64,000 nt of DNA from the NCBI GenBank assembly GCA_965221935.1, contig CBDCSZ010000011.1, positions 1-64,000 on the forward strand, in the 5' to 3' direction. Below are positions 1 to 8,348 of the stretch, in pieces; position 1 is the first letter of the stretch; every line of letters starts with the position of its first letter. The translations under genes were made by a program, and so were the position numbers. Source of the stretch: JAPOXR01 sp965221935 (GTDB lineage: Bacteria > Pseudomonadota > Alphaproteobacteria > Rhodobacterales > Rhodobacteraceae). Under the pieces are notes generated by a model. That model searched no databases. It had not been told where the DNA came from and saw only the letters and a program-made list of their open reading frames with translations.

Positions 1-1
1 A

Positions 2-1780
2 CATTCCAGCGACCGGCGCCGGCTGCTCGATCTCTGCGCGATGACAAGCACGCTGATCCTCGACGAGGACGGCCTCTATGATCCGTGCAGCTTCAACGAC
101 CGGCTCATCCTGGGAATGAAGGGCCAGATGTCTGAGGCGGAGCTGCACATCCTGCGGGCGCGCCTGCAGGGTGGAATCATCAGCCGGGCCCGGCGCGGCG
201 AACTCAAGCTGCCGCTCCCGGCCGGCCTGGTCTATGACCCGCTCGACAGGGTGGTTCTTGATCCCGATGTCCAGGTGCGCAAGAGCCTCGCCATGCTGTT
301 CGACACCTTCATCCGCACCGGATCGGCGACGGCGACCGTGAAGGCTTTCCGCAAGACGGGGATGCTGTTTCCCCGGCGACTGCGCACAGGCAGCCGCAAG
401 GGCGGGGTGATCTGGGTCGGGCTGACCCATTCGAGGGTCCTGCAAATCCTCCACAATCCCCGCTATGCAGGCGCTTTCATGTTCGGCCGCACCCGCAGCC
501 GGCGCCGTCCCGACGGCACAGTCACCGTCCGCCGCGTGCCGCTCGAAGAGGTTGAGATCCTGTTGCGCGGCCAGCATGAGGGCCACATCTCCTGGGAGCG
601 TTTCGAGGCCAACCGGCAGCGCCTCAAGGACAACAGCACATGCGGCGGCGGCGGCCGCCGCGGGAGGGGCCGGCCCTCCTGCAGGGGCTGGCGGTCTGCG
701 GCAAGTGCGGCAGCGCGATGACGGTCCGCTGTCACGCCCGCAGGCAAGGCCTGGTCCCCGGCTATGTGTGCCAGAGGCGCGGCATCGAGCACGGGACGGC
801 GATCTGCCAGCATGTGCCGGGCGGCGGCGCGGACCGGGCGATCGGCGGACTCATGGCGGAACTCATGACCCCGGCAACCCTCGAGGCGGCGCTGCAGGTG
901 CAGAAGGAACTCGAGGCCCGGGCCGAAGAGATCGACGCCTGGCACGGCCAGCGGGTGCAGCGCGCCCGGGAGGAGGCCGATATCGCGCGCGCGGTTCATC
1001 AACACCCATCCCGACAACCGCATCGTGGCCGACGTGCTGGAGGGCGAATGGAACCAGAGGCTGCGCGACCTCGACGAGGTCCGGCGCGACCGCGACAGGC
1101 GGCAGACCGAAGACCGCGGCAAGCTCGCGGAAGACCAGCGCCGGCGCGTCCTCGAGCTTGCCTGCGACTTCCCGAGACTGTGGAACGATCCGGCAACTCC
1201 GGACCGCGGGCGCAAGCGCATGGTCCAGCTGGTGATCGAGGACGTCACCATCACCCGCGGCGAAATGGCCGGACTCGGAATCCGGCTCCGGGGCGGCGCC
1301 GCCCGGCAGCTCGCCATCACGCCTGACCTGCCGTCCTTCGGACTCCACGCCACGCCGCGCGCGGTCGTGGAGGCGGTCGATGCGCTGCTCGAGGATCATT
1401 GCGAGGGGGAGATCGCGGAGATCCTCAATCAGCGGGGCTTGCGGACCGGACACGGCAAGTCCTTCACCCCGCGGCGGGTCCAGCGGGTGCGCCGGAACCA
1501 TGGCCTGAAGCCACGCCGTCAGCGGTTGCGCGAACGCGGCCTGCTGACCCGCGGCGAACTGGCCGAACGGCTCGGCGTCGCGCCGGGGACCGTCAAGACC
1601 TGGCGCCTGAGCGGCCTGCTCGCGGGCACGCCATGGAACGACAGGAACGGGCGCCTGTTCGAGATCCCGGACAATCCGCCCGTCAAGAACAGGCACAAGT
1701 TCAAGCGCCGCGCGGAGCCCGGGCCCGCAGCGCCGCCGACGCGGGGGCTCCCGCAGACCCCGGGAAAGGCGCTGCCATGA
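2..1780 (+). pseudogene. Large serine recombinase, 5' end outside the window, two frameshifts
   Basis: The reading frame is open from base 2, so the N-terminal catalytic domain begins before the window. Visible parts, in order, are the end of the resolvase domain (GQMSEAELHILRARL), the 'recombinase' domain (LPAGLVYDP, then HNPRYAGAF near 455-475), a zinc ribbon (CGKCGSAM near 700, later Cys around 765), a coiled-coil stretch, and a C-terminal HTH-like domain (1540-1680). The protein runs in frame 2 to about 640, frame 1 to about 990 and frame 2 again to the stop at 1778-1780. Two compensating indels therefore break it. It is clearly related to the intact minus-strand recombinase at 59468-61564, sharing the LDPD-Q-V and NPRYAG motifs. 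It ends about 145 bp before a truncated transposase, which suggests it is the 3'-terminal gene of an inserted element. Confidence 0.85.
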
Positions 1781-1925
1781 CCGCCACGCGGTCACCCGGC
1801 TTGATTCCCCGGCAGGGAACCGGCATGCCGGAAAGGCATTCCGCACACGGAACCGGCCAGGAAATGCCGGAAAACGCACCGGAAAACCTCAAGTTTGTCC
1901 ACAACAACGCAATGGAGCGCAGTAT
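1781..1925. other. Non-coding tail of the left recombinase element, up to the junction with the IS481-like gene
   Basis: No convincing gene is present. The stretch lies between the recombinase stop and the point (about 1925) where, read on the minus strand, the IS481-like transposase stops resembling its family after PKSPKQKGKV. I infer that the element boundary lies near 1925. The matching other end is outside the window, so no attachment core can be derived. Confidence 0.45.
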
Positions 1926-2249
1926 GACACCTTCCCCTTCTGTTTCGGCGACTTCGGCGGCAGAACAGCGAGTGTGATGTCTCTGTCTGCGCACGCGGCC
2001 TCGAACTCAGCCATGAATTCGGATCCGCCGTCGACCTGCACGGCCTCGACTGTGAACGGCGCCTGGCGGACCAGCTTGTCAAGGAAGCGGGCGGCGCTGG
2101 CCGCGGTCGCGTTGGAGGCGGGCATGCTGCAGCTCCAGCGCGAGGCGGTCGACGGCGGTGAAGTGTCTGACGGTCCGGCCGGGCCGCAGCGACACGGTGA
2201 GGGTGTCGACCTGCACCGCCTGTCCGGGCCGCCCGGCCCGGAGGGCGCG

Positions 2250-2262
2250 GGGGATCCGCACC
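2250..2262. repeat. Target-site duplication, left copy (13 bp)
   Basis: GGGGATCCGCACC directly precedes the left inverted repeat of the IS4-family element and is repeated without mismatch at 3646-3658. Thirteen base pairs is within the 9-13 bp range known for IS4-family target duplications. Confidence 0.95.
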
Positions 2263-2280
2263 ATAAGCGTTAACTTGTTT
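2263..2280 (+). repeat. IS4-family terminal inverted repeat, left
   Basis: Eighteen bases identical to the reverse complement of 3628-3645. Confidence 0.95.
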
Positions 2281-2338
2281 GACATAACCGGGCGCTCTGC
2301 TATTGTGCCGCATCGATGGTTTTGGGGAGCGGCGCGGC

Positions 2339-3638
2339 ATGAAAGAGGACTGGGACCTGCTGCTGGGTTTTCTTCCGCCCGGCTGGGAGGCGCTGGCGGC
2401 GGAGTCGGGCGCGCTGAAGGGGCTGCGGAAGGACAAGTCGCCGGAAAATCTGCTCCGTGTGCTTCTGCTTCATCTTGGCTGCGGGCACTCTCTGCGTGAA
2501 ACCGCTGTGCGGGCCCGCCGCGCCGGCCTTGCGGATCTGTCGTCGGTGGCGCTGATGAAGCGCCTCGCCAAGGCCGGTCCGTGGCTTCATTCGCTGTGCC
2601 GCGCGCTGTTCGAGGAGCGGGGCGGCGCGCTGTCCGGCTCCCCGGACGGCGGGTTCGAGGTCCGCCTGGTGGACGCGACGACGGTGAAGGAGCCGGGAAA
2701 GACGGGTTCGCTGTGGCGGCTCCACTACAGCGTGCGCCTGCCTTCCCTGGTCTGCGACCATTTCCGGCTGACGGAGACCGAGGGTCCGGGGACCGGCGAG
2801 TCGTTCCGGCAGTTCCCGGTGGAGCGCGGCGACTGCCTGATCGGAGACCGCGGCTATTCGACCGCCGCCGGCATCGGGCATGTCGCGCGCTCCGGCGGCC
2901 ATGCCTTGGTGCGTGTGAACACCGGTTCCCTTCGCCTCGCCGGTCCGGACGGCGGGAGCTTCGACCTGCTTGGCGCTGTCGCCGGGCTGGACCGTCCCGG
3001 CCATGCCTCGTCATGGCCGGCGGCGGCCGGCGGCGGTTCCGTCCCTTTGGCGCCCGGGCGGGTCTGCGCGGTCCGGAAGTCGGACGCGGCCATCGATCTC
3101 GCGCACAGGAAGCTGCTCCGGAAGGCGTCCAGAAAAGGCACGGTCCCCAAGCCGCAGTCGCTGGAGTTCGCCAAGTATGTGATCGTGTTCACGACCCTCC
3201 CCGAGGCCGGCTTCACGCCGGAGGAGGTTCTGGACTGGTACCGTCTGAGGTGGCAGGTGGAGCTGGTGTTCAAGCGTTTCAAGTCGGCCGCGCAGCTCGG
3301 GCACCTTCCCAAGCGAGACGGCGAGAGTTCAAGGGCGTGGCTTTACGGCAAGCTCTTCACCGCCCTGCTCGCCGAAAAGCTGATCGCCCACGCGAGCGCC
3401 GTTTCCCCCTGGGGATACGACCTCCCCGCCCGGCCGCGTCGGCAGCAGGTGGCGTGAGTTCAAGCTCATGTTCAACCAGGTCCGCCGAACGATCGAGCCC
3501 GGCATTCCCCTGCCCGAGCTCCTGGCGGACTGGCCCGCGATATCCCGTGGCCTCTCGGAGCCGCCGCGAAAACGCCGTCCGCAAATGGAAAGATACTTCC
3601 CGATCGGAATGAAGACAGAGGAACAGAAAACAAGTTAA
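2339..3638 (+). pseudogene. IS4-family DDE transposase with one frameshift near the C-terminus
   Basis: From ATG 2339 the first frame gives 372 residues and stops at 3457. Catalytic residues are visible: first Asp in LVDATTVKEPG (about residue 116), second Asp in LIGDRGYS (about residue 165), and the YREK signature Y-x2-R-x3-E-x6-K in WYRLRWQVELVFKRFK (about residue 303). After SPWGYDLPA the frame is lost. Reading on in the next frame from 3441 gives the expected C-terminus (SRWREFKLMFNQVRRTIEPG) to a TAA at 3636-3638, inside the right inverted repeat. One extra C in the CCC before GGCCGCG at about 3430 explains the shift. The catalytic triad lies before the break, but the last 60 or so residues are lost. 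Confidence 0.9.
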
Positions 3639-3645
3639 CGCTTAT
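3628..3645 (-). repeat. IS4-family terminal inverted repeat, right
   Basis: Eighteen bases that are the exact reverse complement of 2263-2280. The frameshifted transposase C-terminus stops inside it. Confidence 0.95.
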
Positions 3646-3658
3646 GGGGATCCGCACC
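3646..3658. repeat. Target-site duplication, right copy (13 bp)
   Basis: GGGGATCCGCACC, identical to 2250-2262, immediately after the right inverted repeat. Confidence 0.95.
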
Positions 3659-4126
3659 GCGTGCGGGCGCCGGTTCCGGCTGCGCCGGCGCTGCGGTGTG
3701 AAGGCGCTGACCGGGGCCATGCGGCCTCTGCTGACCAGATCATGGATGACCCGACCGACCGTCGCGTCGGAGACCGCGGTCCCCTCGCGGCGCAGCACCG
3801 CCGCGATCTTCCCCCTCCCCCAGGCCGGGAACCGCATGCGCAGCTCCCGCACGCGGCTCTCAAGCCGGCGCCGCAGCTCCGGCCGGCGGCAGCGGCGCGG
3901 ACGGGTCGGGAGCAGCTCCGGCCGCTTCTCCCAGCGGCGCAGCGTGGACACCGGAACGCCGACGGCGCGCGCCGCCTGTTCAACAGTGAGGCCGTCGCGC
4001 CGGGCCCGCCGCCAGCGGCGGACGAGACCGGCCCGCATGCGGGTTCCCGCGTCGGTTTGAGACAAAAGCCGTGACGCGCGGGCGGCGTTTCTGATAACAT
4101 GGCCGGGCAAGCCGAAAACTTGCATT

Positions 4127-4176
4127 GGGGTTCTCCTTTTCGGTTTCATCATCAAAGCGAACTGATGGAGAACCCC
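4127..4176. repeat. Inverted repeat beside the IS481-like transposase start
   Basis: GGGGTTCTCC at 4127-4136 is repeated inverted as GGAGAACCCC at 4167-4176, with 30 bp between. The left arm contains the transposase ribosome binding site on the minus strand. It may be part of the IS terminus or an operator for the transposase. The other end of that IS is not in the window, so the role is open. Confidence 0.5.
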
Positions 4177-4204
4177 GCCCCTCAGGGCAAGTCAAAATCT
4201 GATC

Positions 4205-4263
4205 CGGGGGTCTTGGAACCCTCCGGAAGGGCTGCGCCCTCCCTCCGGTTTCCAAGACCCCCG
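4205..4263. repeat. Long imperfect palindrome, REP-like hairpin
   Basis: The arms GGGGGTCTTGGAA (about 4206-4218) and TTCCAAGACCCCC (about 4249-4261) are exact reverse complements, extended inward by CTCCGG/CCGG and an inner AGGGCTGCGCCCT palindrome. A hairpin with a stem of more than 20 bp could form. It lies in a 414-bp gene-free stretch between the IS island and the protease gene. There is no T-tract, so I prefer a dispersed palindromic repeat over a terminator. I see no gene in 4126-4539. Confidence 0.6.
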
Positions 4264-4539
4264 GCACCGCCCGAAAAAGTTCATATGTGTCTGAGCAGGC
4301 ACACCCCGGCTTCCAGAGACCGCGAAAAAGAAATTCCGCGCAGCCTCCAAATCCTTGAATATAAACGCGAAAAAAATTAGCGGGAATCACTGTCCAGACA
4401 CCGGTTTTGCGGCGAATTCGTCAGCCGCATCTTCAGTGCCGGAACATCCAAAGCGCAGAGAACATGATGGGGCCGCCCGTGCGGCGCCCAACCGGCTGTG
4501 TCGGCGGTCGGCAATTGATTTTTCATTGAACGATCCCAA

Positions 4540-5142
4540 ATGACCGTTATGGCCGGGTCGGATTATCCACGATTGATTTACCTATTTCTGCTCGCCGCGG
4601 CGGTGGGATGGATGGTTTACCCGCAATTCAGAAGACAGCTTGGCAGCACGGTCCGTATGGCGGTCACTTGGGCCGTGATTTTTATTGCCGTCATCGCGGC
4701 GTACGGTCTTTGGCAGGATTTTGGCCGCACACTCCTGTTCCAGGCGGCGGTGAATGAGAACAGCTCTGCCGTGAGTCTGCGGCGGCAACATGACGGACAT
4801 TTCTATGCCGATCTGATGGTCAACGGCGCAAAAACCCGATTCCTGATCGACACCGGTGCCACCGGTGTCATTTTGGGCGCCGAAGACGCCGCGGCGGCTG
4901 GAATCGATCCTTCGACTCTCAACTATTCAGGGCAGGCGGAAACGGCGAACGGGATCATTCAGACAGCGCGCGTCACAATAGACGAACTCCGTCTCGGCGA
5001 CTTCATCGACTTCGGTTTTCCCGCTTCTGTGACCCGAAGCGACATTCCCGTCTCGTTGCTGGGACAGACTTACCTATCGCAGTTTGCCAATATCAGCATC
5101 AATTTCGACACACTGACGATCGCAAACAAATTGTACCGATAA
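4540..5142 (+). CDS. Membrane-anchored retropepsin-like aspartic protease (TIGR02281 type)
   Basis: The 200-aa protein has two N-terminal membrane segments (about residues 10-25 and 39-58) and then a single retropepsin-like domain with the active-site motif FLIDTGATGVILG (about residues 103-115; Asp at about 106). The second half has the hydrophobic-Gly pattern of the fold (VSLLGQTYLSQF). Alphaproteobacterial clan AA proteases of this kind have one catalytic Asp per chain and are expected to act as dimers, with the domain on the periplasmic side. The substrate is not known from sequence. ATG 4540 follows a weak upstream region, and a second ATG four codons in could also be used. It is convergent with holC, 2 bp apart. 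Confidence 0.85.
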   Translation: MTVMAGSDYPRLIYLFLLAAAVGWMVYPQFRRQLGSTVRMAVTWAVIFIAVIAAYGLWQDFGRTLLFQAAVNENSSAVSLRRQHDGHFYADLMVNGAKTRFLIDTGATGVILGAEDAAAAGIDPSTLNYSGQAETANGIIQTARVTIDELRLGDFIDFGFPASVTRSDIPVSLLGQTYLSQFANISINFDTLTIANKLYR

Positions 5143-5144
5143 CC

Positions 5145-5618
5145 TTATGTTGTTTCGGTGTTCTTTTCCGCCTTTTGGACCCATTTCCCATCCTGATCCA
5201 CCCAGAATCTGACCGCGATTCCGGACTGGGAGAACTCTGCCCACTGCGAACGGGCCATGCGCAGCTCGTCGGCGCTGTCGCGGCAGAAAACAATCGATAC
5301 CCTTTGGCACCGTTCGATATCGGTTTGGCCGGTCTCGGCGCAGTCGAACAGCAGCATTGCGTTGGCCCGGTTTGCTGGCTCCGCTGACATCGTCAGAAGT
5401 ATAGGCTGTTCTTCATCGAACGGTCCACCCTCCAACCCGTGCGGCAGAAATTCATCCTCGGGAAACTTCCACAGGTCGGCGTCAAGCATGGCCAGCGCGG
5501 CATCGGAGCCGGCCCTGACAGCGACCCTCCAGCCGGTTGACAGCGAACGCCGCAGCAGTCCCCGAACCAAGCCAAACGCGTCCTGGGCAGCCGTCTGGTA
5601 GAAATACACCTCGCTCAT
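5145..5618 (-). CDS. holC: DNA polymerase III subunit chi
   Basis: The 157-aa protein starts MSEVYFYQTA and matches HolC: an N-terminal strand, a helix around GLLRRSLSTGWRVAV, the conserved FLPHG region (about residue 57), and a C-terminal strand-helix with RFWVDQDGKW. Chi joins the clamp-loader to SSB at the replication fork. Its ATG overlaps the pepA stop by 4 bp (ATGA), so the two are translationally coupled, an arrangement common in proteobacteria. The ATG at 5618 is chosen because it gives this overlap and the family-typical N-terminus. Confidence 0.85.
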   Translation of the reverse strand: MSEVYFYQTAAQDAFGLVRGLLRRSLSTGWRVAVRAGSDAALAMLDADLWKFPEDEFLPHGLEGGPFDEEQPILLTMSAEPANRANAMLLFDCAETGQTDIERCQRVSIVFCRDSADELRMARSQWAEFSQSGIAVRFWVDQDGKWVQKAEKNTETT

Positions 5619-7087
5619 TTGGTCTCCCAGCGGGTCCGAATCAGGCGGTCGATGGCGCGCACACCCCAGCCCGTTGCCCCTTCCGGGGCAAATGCCGTTG
5701 CGCTTTCCGCACGGGCGACGCCGGCGATATCGAGGTGGATCCACGGAATATCCGGCTCCACGAACCGCTGCAGGAATTGAGCGGCGGTGATTGCCCCGGC
5801 GTCACGGCTGCCGACATTCTTCATGTCGGCAATCTTCGACTTGAGCTGTTTGTCATACGCTTTGTCGAGCGGCATTCGCCAGGCGCGTTCCCCCTCTTCC
5901 GCCGCGGCGTCGATGAACTGCCGGCAAAACGCGTCATCGTTGCTGAACGCGCCTGCAAACTCACTGCCCAGGCTGACGATAATGGCGCCGGTCAGAGTCG
6001 CAAGGTTGATCATGGCAGCGGGCGAAAACTCTTTTTGCGCGTGCCACATGATATCCGCAAGCACCAGCCTGCCTTCGGCGTCGGTGTTGATCACTTCCAC
6101 CGTGTCGCCCTTCAGCGACCGAACGACATCGCCGGGTCTTTGCGCGCGGCGGCCGGGCATGTTTTCCACGAGTCCGACGATCCCGGTGACGTTCGCCCTG
6201 GCTTTGCGCAAGGCGACTGACCGCATCACACCCGCAACCGCGGCGGCTCCGGCCATGTCCATGGTCATGAGTTCCATCTTGGCCGCCGGCTTCAGAGATA
6301 TTCCACCGGTGTCAAACACGACGCCCTTGCCGGCCAGCAACAACGGATCCCCGGTTCCGCCGCGCCAGTGCAGAATACCGACGCGCGACGCGCTGTCTGA
6401 GCCTTGGCCGACGGCCAGCAGTGTCCGCATGCCAATCTTCTCAAGGTCGGCTTCCTCCAGGATTGTCACATCCACACCAAGCGGCCTGAGGTCACGGAGG
6501 CTTTCGGCAAACGCATCGGTGGTCAGGACATTCGCCGGTTCGTTGACCAGGTCCCGGGCCATGGAGACGCCCTCCGCGACCGCAGCGAACGGCAGATAGC
6601 TGGCTTCGGCCGCCTCCGGCCGATCTGTCAAAAAACAAATGCCGCGCTCGCCCCTGTCGGCCTTTTCGTCGGTCTTGTGGCGGTCAAATCTGTAGCTCCT
6701 CAGGGCGGCGCCGTAGGCAATCTGGTCCGGAAATGAGACTCCTTCGCAGCATACCAGTGTCCCGCCATCGTCCGGCCTTTTGGCAATCGCGGCGCCGGCA
6801 AGCCGCGCGTCGAGCGGCGTCGGCGCCTGGTCGATCTTGACCAGTATCGCTGCCCTGGCCGCCAGTCCGGCAGGGAAATCCAGGTCCAGGGCTTCGCCGG
6901 CGTCGAGCTTCCTGAACGTGCCGCTCGCGGCGGCGCGCGCCACTGCGCCGGCGCAGGCGACATCCAGCGGTTCCGCCGATAGAAACAGGCTTCCCTGCGG
7001 CTCGGCAAACGCCGCGATGCTCCCGGCGTGTTCACGCAGGTTCAGAGAAGCTGTTGATTCGAAAGAGATGTTGGCCAAATTTGTCAT
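5615..7087 (-). CDS. pepA: Leucyl aminopeptidase (M17 family)
   Basis: The 490-aa cytosolic metallo-aminopeptidase has an N-terminal regulatory domain and a C-terminal catalytic domain. M17 signatures are visible: GKGVVFDTGGISLKP (about residues 252-266; Lys and Asp ligands), MDMAGAAAV, and the hallmark NTDAEGRLVLAD (about residues 331-342). These carry the two-metal and bicarbonate-binding residues. It removes N-terminal residues, preferentially leucine, from peptides. The ATG at 7087 gives MTNLANISF. It shares a 136-bp divergent spacer with the lpt operon, the usual arrangement in alphaproteobacteria. Confidence 0.95.
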   Translation of the reverse strand: MTNLANISFESTASLNLREHAGSIAAFAEPQGSLFLSAEPLDVACAGAVARAAASGTFRKLDAGEALDLDFPAGLAARAAILVKIDQAPTPLDARLAGAAIAKRPDDGGTLVCCEGVSFPDQIAYGAALRSYRFDRHKTDEKADRGERGICFLTDRPEAAEASYLPFAAVAEGVSMARDLVNEPANVLTTDAFAESLRDLRPLGVDVTILEEADLEKIGMRTLLAVGQGSDSASRVGILHWRGGTGDPLLLAGKGVVFDTGGISLKPAAKMELMTMDMAGAAAVAGVMRSVALRKARANVTGIVGLVENMPGRRAQRPGDVVRSLKGDTVEVINTDAEGRLVLADIMWHAQKEFSPAAMINLATLTGAIIVSLGSEFAGAFSNDDAFCRQFIDAAAEEGERAWRMPLDKAYDKQLKSKIADMKNVGSRDAGAITAAQFLQRFVEPDIPWIHLDIAGVARAESATAFAPEGATGWGVRAIDRLIRTRWETK

Positions 7088-7121
7088 GTGTGCGCCCGTT
7101 TCTGGGATTGCCGCTGCCGGG

Positions 7122-7151
7122 TTGAGCCCGCACAACGGATTCGAATATCTA
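7122..7151 (+). promoter_or_regulatory. Candidate promoter of the lptF operon
   Basis: TTGAGC (7122-7127) and TATCTA (7146-7151) are 18 bp apart in the pepA/lptF spacer, about 70 bp before lptF. This is pattern matching only. Confidence 0.3.
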
Positions 7152-7223
7152 GCTACACTTCACGCCACCGGTTTGCTAGATTTTGTGGCGGGGTTTTGCT
7201 TGCTGGAAAAGGGCGAGTTTCTC

Positions 7224-8348
7224 TTGGCGCGTTACGACTTCTATGTGCTTGAAAGGCTCTTGACGCTTTTTGCCCTCCTAGCAGGCATTCTCGTCGCCAT
7301 GACATGGATCAACGTGACCGTTCGCGGATTTGCCGATTTCCTGGCGGATTCCCAGGTCATCTCCATTCTGCTGCGATACGCGGTTCTTGTCCTGCCGGAA
7401 TCGATCTACCGTGCGCTGGCGCTCTCTGCCTACGCCGCCGCAGTCTATGTTGCCGTCCGACTGTTCAGCGACCGGGAGATGACGGTGTTTTTCGCCGCCG
7501 GAGCGTCTCCGGCGCGGCTGATGGTTCCGTTCGTCGGGTTTGGCGTTCTGATGATGGCGCTGGCGTCGGTCCTCGTGCACGAAATCATGCCCAACAGCCT
7601 TGCAGCCGAGAGCAAACTGAAAGTCAGTGTGCAAACGGATATAACCCAGATTAGAATCAAGACCGGCCAGTTTCTGTTCCCGTTGGACGGGGTGGCAATT
7701 TTTGTCGGCGGATATTCGGAGAACGGTGATTTTTTGAACGTATTTGTCCACTCTTCGCAGGACAACGACCTCGAGGTCACACATTTCGCAGAGACCGGCA
7801 GGCTGTTGCGGGCGAATGACAACACGTTCCTGGAGCTGAACTCGGGAAACACCCACATGTGGCATCGCAAAACCGGCGACATCCGCACGCTCGCATTCAA
7901 GTCTGTCAGTTTCAACCTGTCTGAACTGGCGCAGAATTTGGCCGCCGCGCCGCAGCGGGCAAAGAGCGAAACCACTTCCAAACTGCTCGACAGATTAAAG
8001 AGCAAGCGCAGTTCTGATATATTGGCCGCTCACGAATTCAAAGTGGAGATTCATTTCCGAATCGCCAACTCGCTTTCTGCCCTCATGTTCCCTGTTTTGG
8101 GCGCCGCCGCGGTCACCGCCGGCTACGCAACCGGCCGCCGGCGCGCCTTTGCCATCGTCGCTTCGCTGGCGGCGATCATTTTGCTGCATCTGACGATAAA
8201 CCAGCTGCGCATTGAGGCGCGGTCCGGCGCATCGGTTTACCTGATGCAGATTCCGGCGCTCACCGCACTGGCGCTGTCGGCGGCTTTGATCCTGCGGGCG
8301 TCGTTTTCGCATGTGAATCCATTTGCATCCGCCCGAGGCGCGGCATGA
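7224..8348 (+). CDS. lptF: LPS export ABC transporter permease LptF
   Basis: The 374-aa inner-membrane protein has three N-terminal membrane segments, a periplasmic jellyroll domain (about residues 130-270) and three C-terminal membrane segments, the YjgP/YjgQ architecture. With LptG and the LptB ATPase it extracts lipopolysaccharide and passes it to LptC/A/D. The start is inferred as TTG at 7224 (MARYDFYVLERLL). It has GGGCGA upstream, and the open frame further upstream overlaps pepA and has no membrane pattern. It overlaps lptG by 4 bp. Confidence 0.9.
   Translation: MARYDFYVLERLLTLFALLAGILVAMTWINVTVRGFADFLADSQVISILLRYAVLVLPESIYRALALSAYAAAVYVAVRLFSDREMTVFFAAGASPARLMVPFVGFGVLMMALASVLVHEIMPNSLAAESKLKVSVQTDITQIRIKTGQFLFPLDGVAIFVGGYSENGDFLNVFVHSSQDNDLEVTHFAETGRLLRANDNTFLELNSGNTHMWHRKTGDIRTLAFKSVSFNLSELAQNLAAAPQRAKSETTSKLLDRLKSKRSSDILAAHEFKVEIHFRIANSLSALMFPVLGAAAVTAGYATGRRRAFAIVASLAAIILLHLTINQLRIEARSGASVYLMQIPALTALALSAALILRASFSHVNPFASARGAA

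Larger units (their letters stand above)
2263..3645 (+). mobile_element. Complete IS4-family insertion sequence (1383 bp)
   Basis: The element is bounded by perfect 18-bp inverted repeats (ATAAGCGTTAACTTGTTT at 2263-2280, its complement at 3628-3645) and flanked by a 13-bp direct duplication. It carries one transposase gene with the YREK signature of IS4. It lies inside the IS481-like transposase gene, so it arrived later. Its transposase gene is frameshifted near 3430, so this copy is probably not autonomous. Confidence 0.95.
1926..4125 (-). pseudogene. IS481-like (rve/DDE) transposase, split by an IS4 element and truncated at its 3' end
   Basis: The N-terminal part (3659-4125) has HTH segments (LTVEQAARAVGVPVSTLRRW). 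It continues on the other side of the IS4 insertion (1926-2262) with the catalytic core: first Asp in VQVDTLTV, second Asp in VQVDGGSEF. Removing the IS and one copy of the 13-bp duplication restores the frame through HAVRIPRALRAG. A further frameshift lies just after HFTAVD (about 2100-2120). The gene loses similarity after PKSPKQKGKV, before the catalytic Glu, where the left recombinase element begins. Start ATG at 4125 has AGGAG upstream (4135-4131 on the minus strand). It is an inactive remnant carrying two independent insertions. IS481 rather than another rve-type IS family is my reading of the SPK and DGGSEF pattern. Confidence 0.8.

Noticed and set aside
1399..1977. 192-aa plus-strand ORF over the recombinase 3' end
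   Set aside because: Its first two thirds are the out-of-frame shadow of the recombinase. The tail after 1780 has no recognisable protein pattern.
6780..7223. Upstream extension of lptF in the same frame
   Set aside because: It runs antisense through pepA with no membrane or signal pattern; the TTG at 7224 gives the family-typical N-terminus.
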